In this document: positions 11,009 through 19,702 of the stretch, piece after piece | How the letters are laid out: each line of letters begins with the position of its first letter | Position numbering within the stretch: the stretch's first letter is position 1 | From: Shewanella metallivivens | GTDB taxonomy: Bacteria > Pseudomonadota > Gammaproteobacteria > Enterobacterales > Shewanellaceae | Reading direction: 5' to 3' | Assembly: GCF_028750675.1 (NCBI RefSeq) | Contig: NZ_JAQQPZ010000001.1 | Location: forward strand, 351,327-415,326 | DNA: 64,000 nt | The notes under the pieces: generated by a model | What the model was told of the DNA's origin: nothing | The model's database searches: none | Seen by the model: only the letters and a program-made list of their open reading frames with translations | Translations under genes and position numbers: made by a program

Positions 11009-11425
11009 ATGCACTTAGAACATGTCAATTTGGTTGTGAACGATTTAGAAGAGACATTAGTGTTTTATCAGGCGGCATTTCCCCATTGGAGAGTGCGTGG
11101 TGGTGGTGACTCAACTTGGCATGGTACACCACGAAAATGGTTGCATTTTGGCGATGACTATCAATATTTGTCGCTGAATGACTCTGGGACCGGAAAGGCG
11201 CGTGACCTTACAAGCAATGCGATTGGTTTAGCACATTTTGCTTATGTGGTGGATAACGTCGATGCATTAGTGATAAGGCTTGCAAACGTCGGTTATAAGG
11301 TGGCGATTATGGGCGCGGCTAACGAAGCTTATAAGAGCCGTTATTTTATTGACCCTAATGGTTTTGAAATTGAGTTTGTTGAGTATTTAACTGACATTCC
11401 CAGCGAACGAAACCAATACGATTAA
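11009..11425 (+). CDS. VOC-superfamily protein (glyoxalase/bleomycin-resistance fold), SoxR target
   Basis: This 138-residue protein has one glyoxalase/dioxygenase-fold unit pair. It starts with the typical MHLEHVNLVVNDLEETLVFY strand-helix and ends with the FIDPNGFEIEFVEY metal-ligand strand; His3 or His6 and the Glu near residue 122 are candidate metal ligands. Members include glyoxalase I, bleomycin-binding and antibiotic-modifying proteins; the substrate is unknown. The start has GGAGA about 8 bases upstream. The SoxR box in its promoter points to a role against redox-cycling chemicals or their aldehyde by-products, which is inference. Confidence 0.9.
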   Translation: MHLEHVNLVVNDLEETLVFYQAAFPHWRVRGGGDSTWHGTPRKWLHFGDDYQYLSLNDSGTGKARDLTSNAIGLAHFAYVVDNVDALVIRLANVGYKVAIMGAANEAYKSRYFIDPNGFEIEFVEYLTDIPSERNQYD

Positions 11426-11480
11426 TTAAGCAACCATTGGACCTATGACAAAAGCCCAATGGCATTTATCTCAAACCGTG

Positions 11481-12191
11481 TTATTTGAGATACTTTGATA
11501 AGTCGCTGTTGGCGGCAATCTCAACTTCTTGTTGCTTACCATGAAATAAATAGGCAGTTTGATCGCCGATTAAGGTTAATTTATCTCCTTGGCGCCATAA
11601 CGCGCTGCCTTCTTGGATACCAATCACAGGAGTTAACGGGTCAACAATGGTGAACTCTAGTAAGCGTTGAGCACGAGTTTCACCGTTATGGCCTGGCATT
11701 TGGTAATTGGTGTAATGTGGATTTAACTGAAAAGGTAAAATATTCAGTGCCGTAAATGAGGGTGGTTCAATGATTGGCATATCATTTGTGGTACGGATAC
11801 TGGCTCCGGTAATGTTTGAACCTGCACTCCAACCCACATAAGGCATACCATTTTGCACTTTTTCGCGGATTAAATGCACTAAATCGTAGCGATAAAGCTC
11901 GTTTAACAGTTGGAAAGTATTGCCACCGCCAACCAAAATACCAGCGGCCTCTTGGATGGCTTGTTTAGGATCGGCAAACTGGTGAATGCTGTTAATGGTG
12001 ATAGGTAGCGGTGCTAATGCCATTTGCACTTTGGTTAAATACTCATCATAACTGACGCTAACACCGGCATAGGGAATAAATAGCCATTGTTGACCGGGTT
12101 GAGTCAGTGGAAGGATAAGATCAATAGTATGGGTTAAATAGTCTGAGTCACCTACACGTGAAGCGCTCAACATTAATGCGTTAATGGTCAT
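11481..12191 (-). CDS. pepE: peptidase E, alpha-aspartyl dipeptidase
   Basis: This 236-residue cytoplasmic serine peptidase of family S51 removes N-terminal Asp from dipeptides such as Asp-Leu. The nucleophile elbow GWSAGSN (Ser122) is present, with Asp137 (TTNDMPI) and His159 (LNPHYTN) as likely partners, closely matching the E. coli enzyme (229 residues). The upstream frame offers two ATGs. The second, at 12191, is preferred because AAGG sits 7 bases before it, while the first is 1 base from AAGG. The gene is convergent with the VOC gene; a small hairpin near 11468-11492 overlaps its end. Confidence 0.95.
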   Translation of the reverse strand: MTINALMLSASRVGDSDYLTHTIDLILPLTQPGQQWLFIPYAGVSVSYDEYLTKVQMALAPLPITINSIHQFADPKQAIQEAAGILVGGGNTFQLLNELYRYDLVHLIREKVQNGMPYVGWSAGSNITGASIRTTNDMPIIEPPSFTALNILPFQLNPHYTNYQMPGHNGETRAQRLLEFTIVDPLTPVIGIQEGSALWRQGDKLTLIGDQTAYLFHGKQQEVEIAANSDLSKYLK

Positions 12192-12370
12192 AAACATGCC
12201 TTATTGTTATTTTATTTTTGACAGTTTATCAAAGATTAACCAATGCATACACTGAGTTAGCACTTTTTCAGTTTCAATTAATATAATCTGCCTAGACTCT
12301 GCTCGCTAGCATTTTAAGCCTGTGTTGTATCAGCGTAAAAGAGTCATAAATCTTTTTTAATATAACTAAG

Positions 12371-12399
12371 CTTGAATTCTATTTTTATGGACATATTAT
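12371..12399 (+). promoter_or_regulatory. candidate sigma-32 promoter of htpX
   Basis: CTTGAAT (12371-12377) and CATATTAT (12392-12399) are 14 bp apart and 49 bp before the htpX start. The -35 fits RpoH well and the -10 only partly. HtpX is a heat-shock gene in E. coli, which makes the call plausible. Confidence 0.4.
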
Positions 12400-12447
12400 G
12401 TCTGTAGTAACAATTGAAAATCGGCATTTTGCCATACAGGAGCTTAA

Positions 12448-13311
12448 ATGAAGCGTATATTTTTGTTGATCGCAACCAACTTTGCCATCTTACTGGTTGC
12501 CTCAATCGTAATGTCTATTCTTGGGGTAAATACCCAAACGATGGGTGGACTGTTAGTATTTGCTGCCATTTTTGGTTTTGGTGGCTCATTTATCAGTTTA
12601 GCCATTTCAAAATGGATGGCGAAGAAAACCATGGGTTGTGAAGTCATTACTCACCCACGTGACAATACTGAACGTTGGTTAGTTGAGACGGTAGCGCGTC
12701 AAGCTGAAAAATCAGGCATTAAAATGCCTGAAGTGGCCATTTATCAGTCGCCAGAAATGAACGCATTTGCCACAGGGCCAAGTAAAAACAATGCATTGGT
12801 AGCGGTAAGTTCGGGTTTACTTTACGGCATGACGCAAGATGAAATCGAAGGTGTATTAGCCCATGAAGTGAGCCACGTTGCTAACGGCGATATGGTGACC
12901 TTAACCTTAATTCAAGGCGTGGTGAATACCTTTGTTATTTTTGCCGCGCGTGTGGTAGCTGGTATTATCGATAACTTTGTTGCAAGTAGCGATGAAGAAG
13001 GTGAAGGCCTAGGTATGTTTGCCTATATGGCAGTGGTGTTTGTATTAGACATGCTGTTTGGTATATTGGCATCTATGATTGTGGCTTACTTCTCACGTAT
13101 CCGTGAATTTAAAGCTGACGAAGGTGCAGCTCAGTTAGCGGGTAAAGGCAAAATGATTGCTGCGCTTGAGCGTTTACGCCAAGGCCCTGAAAGCGGTGCA
13201 ATGCCAGCTCAGATGTCTGCTTTTGGTATTAATGGCAAACGTTCAATGGCTGAACTTATGATGAGCCATCCACCGTTAGAGAAGCGCATTGCCGCACTAA
13301 AAAATAGCTAA
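12448..13311 (+). CDS. htpX: heat-shock membrane protease HtpX
   Basis: This 287-residue zinc metalloprotease of family M48 is embedded in the inner membrane. It cleaves misfolded membrane proteins on the cytoplasmic side, alongside FtsH. Two N-terminal membrane helices (about residues 5-25 and 33-55) precede the catalytic motif HEVSH (139-143), and the third zinc ligand Glu lies in the [10 protein letters not shown] stretch. Two further hydrophobic segments lie at about 155-215. E. coli HtpX is 293 residues. AGGAG sits 7 bases before the ATG. The gene stands alone and is followed by a strong terminator. Confidence 0.97.
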   Translation: MKRIFLLIATNFAILLVASIVMSILGVNTQTMGGLLVFAAIFGFGGSFISLAISKWMAKKTMGCEVITHPRDNTERWLVETVARQAEKSGIKMPEVAIYQSPEMNAFATGPSKNNALVAVSSGLLYGMTQDEIEGVLAHEVSHVANGDMVTLTLIQGVVNTFVIFAARVVAGIIDNFVASSDEEGEGLGMFAYMAVVFVLDMLFGILASMIVAYFSRIREFKADEGAAQLAGKGKMIAALERLRQGPESGAMPAQMSAFGINGKRSMAELMMSHPPLEKRIAALKNS

Positions 13312-13624
13312 AACTAATACTTTACAGTTAGTTATATGGTAAACATAAATAAGGAGCTTTAGGCTCCTTATTTGTTTTTAGCGTATATTTAATGTTCAAG
13401 ATAACGGATTTATTGATTTAAGATAGTTAGTGCAGTGCTATTTAGGCTTATAGTATGAAATAATCATGTTCATTGTGGCTGGGTTAGTATAGGAAGTGGG
13501 CTTTTGATAGTCTGTTCACTTTGAAGGTTAATGCTAGTCCGTCATTATCTGTACTATAGTTGGATGACTATATTGTTAATTGGTGGTACAGAACTTATTT
13601 ATTATGTCGATTTAGGAAGGTGTT
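13312..13624. other. intergenic stretch between htpX and the GGDEF-EAL gene
   Basis: These 313 bp contain the htpX terminator (13347-13378) and then AT-rich sequence without a credible reading frame. AGGAAGG just before 13624 is the ribosome binding site of the next gene. Confidence 0.6.
13347..13379 (+). terminator. rho-independent terminator of htpX
   Basis: An 11-bp perfect stem, AAATAAGGAGC with GCTCCTTATTT around TTTAG, is followed by GTTTTTA. Confidence 0.9.
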
Positions 13625-16117
13625 ATGTTGAAAGAAGCTATTTCTCAAACTCAACTTGGAGAATGGCAACAGGAAATTAACGACATTTCTGCCGAATTTC
13701 GTCTGACTATCACTTTTAACCAAATTGATGTGACAGCACATCGTCTACAAGCTATCTGTATTAGCCAAAGCGCTAAAGAGCGCACCTGCCAGCAACATCA
13801 AATCAGTTTATTACATTATATTGGTACCCTTAATGATAATGCAGAGGTAAACCAGTCAAGTACTGGGGTATACCATCAACTTATCCGTGATGAACAAGGG
13901 CTACTAATGGCAGGACTTTCTTTTAGTGCTGTTAATGATGATCTTGATAAACCAGAATTATTTGCCCCCTTAAGTGCTATTCAAATTCGTATTGCTGATA
14001 TGTTAAGCAGTGCCATCCGTGTATATCTTTCGAGTATAGATTTAGGGGGCCAACCCAACGTTAATGTCACCCATGATGTCGACTTACAAGCATTTATTGA
14101 TGCATTTGACGAACATATTTGGATTAAAAACTTAGATGGGTTTTACATTGCCTGCAATAAGAGTGTTGAGCGAGCATGGCGAAAATCAAAAGAGCAAATT
14201 GTCGGGAAAAATGACCATGATTTGTTTGATATGCGTACTGCAGAAGCGTTTATTCAAGGTGATGAGTTAGCCATCAATACCGGCTCACCCGTGGTGGTAT
14301 CAGAATGCGAGGAAGTCGACGCCAATTACAATAAAGTCTGGCTTGAAACCATTAAAGCTCCCGTTAAAGATGACCAAGGTCAATTAACTGGAGTTATCGG
14401 AATGACCCGAAATATTGCAGAACATAAAGAAGCCCAAGAACAATTAATATTAGCGGCTAATGTGTTCCAAAATGCCGTTGAAGGGGTGGTTATAACAGAT
14501 AAAGAAGGTAATATTACTGATATAAACCAGGCGTTTACCGATATAACGGGTTATAGCCGCGATGAAGTGCTAGGTCGCAATCCGAATATATTGAGCTCTG
14601 GACGTCATCCAAAAAGCTTTTTTGAACGTTTATGGAATACTTTATTAGTTCAGGGGAAATGGCATGGCGAAATTTGGAATCGTCGTAAACATGGCGCTAT
14701 TTTTCCGCAAGCCATTACTATTAGCGCCGTATTTGATAAACAAAATATTATTCAATATTACGTAGCGGTGTTTGCCGATATCTCTGTACAAAAACAAAAC
14801 GAAGAAAAACTCAAAAATCTGGCTTATTTTGATCCTTTGACCCAATTGCCTAATCGCATGCAATTTATGTCATTAGTTGAACAAGAATTGAATCACTCCA
14901 ATCGTGCTAAAAAGCAGTTGGCGATTTTATTTCTAGATATCGATTTTTTTAAACACATCAACGACAGTCTAGGCCATGTGATTGGTGATGAAATTCTGGT
15001 TGAATTAGCTAAGCGACTATCTTATGCCCTATCTGATTTTGATGTGCTTGCGCGTTTAAGTGGTGACGAGTTTGTGGTCATGCTACCTGGCATTATGAGT
15101 ACAGACTCTGTTACCTCATCGGTTGATAGGATCCGCAGTGTATTTGAGCGACCATTTATTTTGGATAACTCACAATCTGTTAGATTAACCGCCAGTATGG
15201 GGGTCGCTATTTATCCAAGTGATGGCGATGACCATGACAGTTTATTGCGAAATGCCGATGCAGCTATGCATCGTGCAAAACTCGATGGCCGTAATAATTA
15301 TGCTTTTTATACTGAGTCGATGACTAGACAAGCGGTAGAGCAATTAAAACTGCAAACGGCATTGCATCATGCGTTGGCTAACGATGATTTTTATCTCGTT
15401 TATCAACCCAAATTAACATTAAAGGATTTATCTCCTTGCGGTTTTGAAGCGCTTATCCGTTGGCATGATCCTATTTTAGGTGACATATCACCTGCAGCGT
15501 TTATTCCGCTAGCGGAAAAAATTGGTTTAATTTGGGACATTGGATTATGGGTGTTAAAAACGGCGTGTTTACAGGGTGTAGAATGGCTAACTCAAGGAAA
15601 GACGTTTGAGCGGATATCGGTTAACGTGGCCAGCTTACAATTACAGCGTAATGATTTTGTAGATAAAGTCAGACAAATATTACTTGAAACAGGCCTTCCA
15701 ACTAAGCATCTTGAGTTAGAGGTGACTGAGTCGTGCATGATGCATAACCCTGAGGCCATGATTCACGATTTAAAATTATTAGGAGCTATGGGGATTGCAC
15801 TAAGTATTGATGATTTTGGTACTGGCTACTCGTCACTTAACTATCTGAAACGCCTTCCGATTGATAAACTTAAAATTGATCAGTCATTTGTTGGGGACAT
15901 ACCTCACGATGTCAACAATACCGCCATCGCTAAAGCTGTTATTGCTTTAGGGCATGCATTAAATTTACAAATTATTGCAGAGGGTGTCGAAACCGAAGAG
16001 CAGGCAGATTTTTTACGCAGAAACGGATGTGATTTAGCCCAAGGTTATTTGTACAGCAGGCCTAGGCTACCCGATGCACTCACTGAGTTTTTACCGTTAG
16101 TGAATGCAAGAGAATAA
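13625..16117 (+). CDS. PAS-PAS-GGDEF-EAL cyclic-di-GMP signalling protein
   Basis: This 830-residue cytoplasmic protein has no membrane segment. An N-terminal sensory region (1-145) is followed by PAS 1 (about 150-270, ending MTRNIAEHKEAQEQL) and PAS 2 (about 278-395, with the GNITDINQAFTDITGYSRDE stretch). A GGDEF domain (about 400-560) and an EAL domain (about 575-825) complete it. The GGDEF signature reads SGDEF (479-483), and no RxxD inhibitory site stands five residues before it. The EAL domain looks catalytically complete: EAL at 608-610, the DDFGTGYSSL loop, and TES and AEGVE motifs. It is probably a phosphodiesterase or bifunctional enzyme. ATG has AGGAAGG 5 bases upstream. Confidence 0.95.
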   Translation: MLKEAISQTQLGEWQQEINDISAEFRLTITFNQIDVTAHRLQAICISQSAKERTCQQHQISLLHYIGTLNDNAEVNQSSTGVYHQLIRDEQGLLMAGLSFSAVNDDLDKPELFAPLSAIQIRIADMLSSAIRVYLSSIDLGGQPNVNVTHDVDLQAFIDAFDEHIWIKNLDGFYIACNKSVERAWRKSKEQIVGKNDHDLFDMRTAEAFIQGDELAINTGSPVVVSECEEVDANYNKVWLETIKAPVKDDQGQLTGVIGMTRNIAEHKEAQEQLILAANVFQNAVEGVVITDKEGNITDINQAFTDITGYSRDEVLGRNPNILSSGRHPKSFFERLWNTLLVQGKWHGEIWNRRKHGAIFPQAITISAVFDKQNIIQYYVAVFADISVQKQNEEKLKNLAYFDPLTQLPNRMQFMSLVEQELNHSNRAKKQLAILFLDIDFFKHINDSLGHVIGDEILVELAKRLSYALSDFDVLARLSGDEFVVMLPGIMSTDSVTSSVDRIRSVFERPFILDNSQSVRLTASMGVAIYPSDGDDHDSLLRNADAAMHRAKLDGRNNYAFYTESMTRQAVEQLKLQTALHHALANDDFYLVYQPKLTLKDLSPCGFEALIRWHDPILGDISPAAFIPLAEKIGLIWDIGLWVLKTACLQGVEWLTQGKTFERISVNVASLQLQRNDFVDKVRQILLETGLPTKHLELEVTESCMMHNPEAMIHDLKLLGAMGIALSIDDFGTGYSSLNYLKRLPIDKLKIDQSFVGDIPHDVNNTAIAKAVIALGHALNLQIIAEGVETEEQADFLRRNGCDLAQGYLYSRPRLPDALTEFLPLVNARE

Positions 16118-16127
16118 CCTTACACAA

Positions 16128-16156
16128 AACAAAGCCAGCATATAGCTGGCTTTGTT
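16128..16156. terminator. bidirectional terminator between convergent genes
   Basis: A 12-bp perfect stem, AACAAAGCCAGC with GCTGGCTTTGTT, lies between the convergent GGDEF-EAL and proline-rich genes. It has A-rich left and T-rich right arms. Confidence 0.85.
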
Positions 16157-16179
16157 ATATCAAGTGACTCGCCTTGTTT

Positions 16180-16539
16180 TTAAGCGTATACGTCGACGTT
16201 TACCGTAGATGAATTACTGGCTGTTTGCGTTTCGCCATCATTGTAAATACTGCTCAACGCTTCATAGAAAATACTGCCGATATCTTCGTCTGATAAGCCT
16301 TCTGTCATCGGTTTTAACTCGTCTAAAACCGATTTAAGTTCTGCTTGTTGTTCATCCGTTAGCGATGCCAACATATCCGTAGTCAATTGCTGCTCTTCCT
16401 CAGACAAGGTTGATACTGCAGTCTCTAGTCCTGGTGGTACGCTGCCTTTTGGTGGCGGAGGGCCATCCGGGCGTGGAGGACGCTGAGGATTTTCTGTTGA
16501 TGTCATTTGGATCGCGGTGTTGCTACTCGTCACTTGCAT
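16180..16539 (-). CDS. small proline-rich acidic protein of unknown function
   Basis: This 119-residue protein belongs to no family I can name with confidence. A low-complexity proline-rich segment (about residues 18-37, PQRPPRPDGPPPPKGSVPPG) is followed by an acidic, helix-predicted half. That half contains TLSEEEQQL, LTDEQQAEL and LSDEDIG. LTDEQ resembles the LTxxQ motif of Spy/CpxP periplasmic chaperones, but there is no signal peptide and no second copy. AAGGAG is 5 bases before the ATG at 16539, better placed than the GTG two codons upstream. It reads away from the BaeS-like kinase and may be part of its regulon. Confidence 0.75.
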   Translation of the reverse strand: MQVTSSNTAIQMTSTENPQRPPRPDGPPPPKGSVPPGLETAVSTLSEEEQQLTTDMLASLTDEQQAELKSVLDELKPMTEGLSDEDIGSIFYEALSSIYNDGETQTASNSSTVNVDVYA

Positions 16540-16588
16540 AGTCACTCCTTGTCTGTTTTGGCATAGACGTTAAGGGCACAAAAAGACG

Positions 16589-16852
16589 TTAGTTACGTTC
16601 TCTTTGACCTTGTTGCATATCTTGTGGTGGATTATCCGGTACAGCTACCAGCTCACCATTAATCATTTGGCAAGTAGCTTCAATACTATCACCACGTGGT
16701 GTTTCAAAGCTAACTTGGCTGTTTTCTGAACTGCTTGCACACGCATCAATTGCTTCTTGTGGTGGCTTGCCGCCTGGAGGGTTAGCGAATGCGCCCGCTG
16801 CAGCAAATAAACTAAGAGAAAGTAAACCAATAGTGATTGGGTTAAGGGTCAT
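16589..16852 (-). CDS. small secreted proline-rich protein of unknown function
   Basis: This 87-residue precursor has a clear Sec signal peptide ending AAAGAFA-N (cleavage after about residue 23). The mature part begins NPPGGKPPQEAIDAC and contains two cysteines that could form a disulphide. It ends in a Gln/Arg-rich tail. I chose the ATG at 16852 because AAGGAG precedes it by 7 bases and the signal peptide then starts correctly. It lies between the other proline-rich gene and the divergent sensor kinase. Family unknown; a role as ligand, target or output of the adjacent two-component system is inference. Confidence 0.8.
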   Translation of the reverse strand: MTLNPITIGLLSLSLFAAAGAFANPPGGKPPQEAIDACASSSENSQVSFETPRGDSIEATCQMINGELVAVPDNPPQDMQQGQRERN

Positions 16853-16987
16853 GTTGACGCTCCTTGGTGAGATACTTCGGATAATATACGATATTAATGT
16901 GGAGGAATTGTGCAGAATCTGAGGAGATTGCAATCCGTTGTTCTCGATGACTAGTTTGCAGTTATATTGCTGGTTATACTGTAGTTT

Positions 16988-18499
16988 ATGAAAATATCTC
17001 AGAAATTATTTTTAGCCTTTGTTGGCTTAACCTGTGTTGTTCTTATCGCGACCTTATCGTTAGCGAGGTGGAGCTTTGATCAAGGTTTTCTAGACTTTAT
17101 AAACAATTTAGAGCAAGAGCGCCTTGCCAGTTTGTCGGTTGACTTGCTGACACTATATGGTGCTTCTTCATCATCGGCTAACAGTAACCAATCTACAGAG
17201 ATTTGGCATCTAACCAAGTCATCTTCGCTCAATCAGATCATTTCACAGCATTCAGTTATTCCTTACAAGCCAAGACAAGATAACATTGGCGGTCCTAAAA
17301 ATATTGGCCCTGGTTTATCCGGCTTACTACCTCCAAGACCAAGAGGCGAACCAGGAGGATTAGGGCAACCACAAAGACTCCCACCACATAAAAGACCACC
17401 ATTTGATAAGCAACGTATAGGGCCTCCCACAGGCTTATATTCAGCAGAACAAGTGCATATTGCCGGTGATGCCATCGAGGAGTCTGTTGAGCGTATAAGT
17501 ATGCCTCTGGAATATAATCAGCAAGTGGTAGGGTACTTGTACAGTCTGCCGATCCGTGAAATTCAATCGTCTTCAGCAACTGCATTTGCACAACAGCAGC
17601 GATGGACCAGTATTGGTATCGGTTTAGTGTGTTTAATGCTTGCCAGTGCATTAGCTTGGTGGCTCTCACGATTTTTATTAGTGCCTGTAAAGCATGTTAT
17701 GCAAGGCATTAATCATTTGTCTGAAGGGGATTACGAGCAACGTTTAGCGACTACGCGTGTAGATGAATTAGGCCAGTTAATGGTCAATATCGACCATTTG
17801 GCGATGACTTTAGCTAAAAATCGCAGTGCAAAGAATCGTTGGTTAGCTGATATTTCTCATGAGTTGAGAACACCGTTGAGCATTTTGTGTGGCGAAATCG
17901 ATTCGATAAAAGCCGGTATAAGGGCGTTCGATCTGCACCAGCTACAATCAATAGAACAAGAGGTGTTACGTATGAAACATCTAGTGGATGATTTATATGA
18001 ACTCTCTTTATCTGATGTTGGCGGCCTGCGGTACCATTTCAAGCCTCATAACATCAGCGAGTCTTTGGAGTGCATTTTAGGCACCCTATCAACATCTATG
18101 CTAGATAAAGGCTTGACCTTAACGCATCACATTATGCCCAAACTGTTTGTGTCTGCAGATGTTAGGCGCTTAGAACAGTTGTTTATGAACTTATTAATGA
18201 ATGCCATGGTCTACACTGACAGCCCAGGCCAAATTGATATTCAATTGGTGCAGCAAGATAATATGATCTGCCTAACACTCAACGATACTAAACCCAGTGC
18301 CACAGAAGATGAATGTGAACATTTATTTGAACCATTATATCGTCAAGACACCGCCAGAACCCGCCGAGGTAGCGGGGCGGGTTTAGGGCTAACGATCTGT
18401 AAAAATATTGTAGAAGCCCATAACGGCAAGATTAGCGCAATGCCATCTCCAATGGGTGGATTATGCATTAAAGTACAATTACCTTTGTTAAGGAAGTGA
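16988..18499 (+). CDS. sensor histidine kinase, BaeS-like
   Basis: This 503-residue inner-membrane kinase has TM1 at about residues 7-27 and a periplasmic region at about 30-198. TM2 (about 203-222), HAMP (about 222-276), HisKA with phospho-acceptor His291 in SHELRTP, and a HATPase domain (about 395-500) with N-box NLLMNAMVY and G-box GSGAGLGL follow. The periplasmic region is unusual. Residues about 85-158 are rich in Pro, Gly, Lys and Arg (for example GLLPPRPRGEPGG and RLPPHKRPP), which BaeS lacks. It overlaps the response-regulator gene, so the two are co-translated. In E. coli BaeSR responds to envelope damage; the signal here is unknown. Confidence 0.92.
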   Translation: MKISQKLFLAFVGLTCVVLIATLSLARWSFDQGFLDFINNLEQERLASLSVDLLTLYGASSSSANSNQSTEIWHLTKSSSLNQIISQHSVIPYKPRQDNIGGPKNIGPGLSGLLPPRPRGEPGGLGQPQRLPPHKRPPFDKQRIGPPTGLYSAEQVHIAGDAIEESVERISMPLEYNQQVVGYLYSLPIREIQSSSATAFAQQQRWTSIGIGLVCLMLASALAWWLSRFLLVPVKHVMQGINHLSEGDYEQRLATTRVDELGQLMVNIDHLAMTLAKNRSAKNRWLADISHELRTPLSILCGEIDSIKAGIRAFDLHQLQSIEQEVLRMKHLVDDLYELSLSDVGGLRYHFKPHNISESLECILGTLSTSMLDKGLTLTHHIMPKLFVSADVRRLEQLFMNLLMNAMVYTDSPGQIDIQLVQQDNMICLTLNDTKPSATEDECEHLFEPLYRQDTARTRRGSGAGLGLTICKNIVEAHNGKISAMPSPMGGLCIKVQLPLLRK

Positions 18500-18501
18500 C
18501 C

Positions 18502-19206
18502 ATGAGTGGATTTTCTCATCAAGAGCCAATGACAGTTCTGGTGGTAGAAGATGAACCTAAAATTGCACAGGTTTTAGTGGATTTTTTGAAACTTGAAGGG
18601 TTTAACACCCAAGTACAATACGATGGCCGTGATGTGATTGATACGATTAAAACGCAATCTATTGATTTTGTGATTTTAGATTTAATGTTGCCTTACAAAG
18701 ATGGTTTAACCATTTGCCGCGAGATCCGTCAGTTTTCAATGATGCCTATTTTGATGTTAACTGCTCGTGTTGATGAAATTGATCGCCTCATGGGTTTAGA
18801 ACTGGGGGCTGATGATTATGTGTGTAAACCGTTTTCTGCAAGAGAAGTCGTCGCCAGAGTGAAAACGATTTTGAGACGGGTAGAAAACACTCAAGGTAGT
18901 CAAAATGAGCAAGTGATCCGCTATAAACACATAGATTTGAATATTGAACGGTTTAAGTGTCATGTTGATCGACAAGAAGTTGAATTAACCCCGGTTGAAT
19001 TTAGATTGTTACAAACCTTGCTTAAACGCCCCGGTGTTGTCCACTCTCGCGACAGCTTGATGCAAGTGTGTTATGTCGACGACCGCATTGTAAGCTCACG
19101 TACGATTGACAGCCATGTTAAAAATTTACGCCACAAACTTGCACAGGCCACTAAACAAAAAGAAGTGCTTCACTCTATTTACGGTGTTGGTTATAAGGTT
19201 GAATAA
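18502..19206 (+). CDS. OmpR-family response regulator, BaeR-like
   Basis: This 234-residue DNA-binding partner of the upstream kinase has a receiver domain (about residues 10-125) with phosphorylation site Asp60 in VILDLMLP, the conserved T (MLTAR) and K (DDYVCKPFS). A winged-helix domain follows (about 140-230, with LTPVEFRLL and RTIDSHVKNLRHKL). The DDYVCKPFS and VCYVDDRIVSSRTIDSH stretches are typical of BaeR. I chose the ATG at 18502 because AAGGAAG lies 5 bases upstream; a GTG at 18496 overlaps the kinase stop. Likely targets include the two neighbouring proline-rich genes, which is inference. Confidence 0.93.
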   Translation: MSGFSHQEPMTVLVVEDEPKIAQVLVDFLKLEGFNTQVQYDGRDVIDTIKTQSIDFVILDLMLPYKDGLTICREIRQFSMMPILMLTARVDEIDRLMGLELGADDYVCKPFSAREVVARVKTILRRVENTQGSQNEQVIRYKHIDLNIERFKCHVDRQEVELTPVEFRLLQTLLKRPGVVHSRDSLMQVCYVDDRIVSSRTIDSHVKNLRHKLAQATKQKEVLHSIYGVGYKVE

Positions 19207-19702
19207 TTACTAGCCTACCGAACCTTTTCTACGTTATCTCCTTAATGTCTGCACAGTTTCTGCATAATTTTTGTTTACACTGTGCAAAGGTTTTTAGGGA
19301 TAACAGTATGTCTTCATTGATGATTTATTTATTATTGTGTAGCCAAAGTTGCATTATTTTGTGTTTGCTTGTGGCTTTTTTCTCCGTTGATTCTGGGATA
19401 AATACAATAGATCCTGCTCAATAATCCCACCGCAACATTGTTGATCATCGACCTATGACCAGCAATTACTCAGATTTTATTTGCCTAATCGTTTTGATTA
19501 CTCGCTCATAGACAGGCTTTTGTTTAGAATGTCAGTGTTATTGACGTTGTATTACGGTGTTGGTTGCTTTTTACCACCTTGTATTAGACCAAGAGGTGAT
19601 ACCCCTTGGTATGTAGACGTCTTAAAATACCTTTTCCATTGGCATGTGCCATTCGGGATACATTTATACTGAGGTGGACTGTTTTTCTGCCTAGGAGCAT
19701 TA
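19207..19702. other. intergenic stretch with a possible tiny gene and a hairpin
   Basis: About 500 bp without a confident gene. It contains a possible 38-codon membrane peptide frame (19308-19424) and an imperfect hairpin at 19588-19610 (ACCAAG-a-GG paired with CC-c-CTTGGT). The remaining 60-70-codon frames have neither composition nor ribosome sites that look real. Confidence 0.5.
19308..19424 (+). CDS. possible 38-residue hydrophobic membrane peptide
   Basis: An ATG frame of 38 codons follows AGGGATAACAGT and encodes a single hydrophobic stretch (about residues 3-26) with two Cys, then a short acidic tail. It lies just downstream of the BaeR-like gene. Small one-helix proteins often accompany envelope-stress systems, but the frame is too short to judge by codon use. 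Family unknown. Confidence 0.3.
   Translation: MSSLMIYLLLCSQSCIILCLLVAFFSVDSGINTIDPAQ

Noticed and set aside
19588..19610. Hairpin before the PTPS-fold gene as a possible preQ1 riboswitch
   Set aside because: Short imperfect hairpin only; no preQ1 aptamer features or pseudoknot-forming A-rich tail could be matched by eye.
19481..19672. 63-codon frame between the BaeR-like and PTPS-fold genes
   Set aside because: No ribosome site, odd composition and no family likeness.
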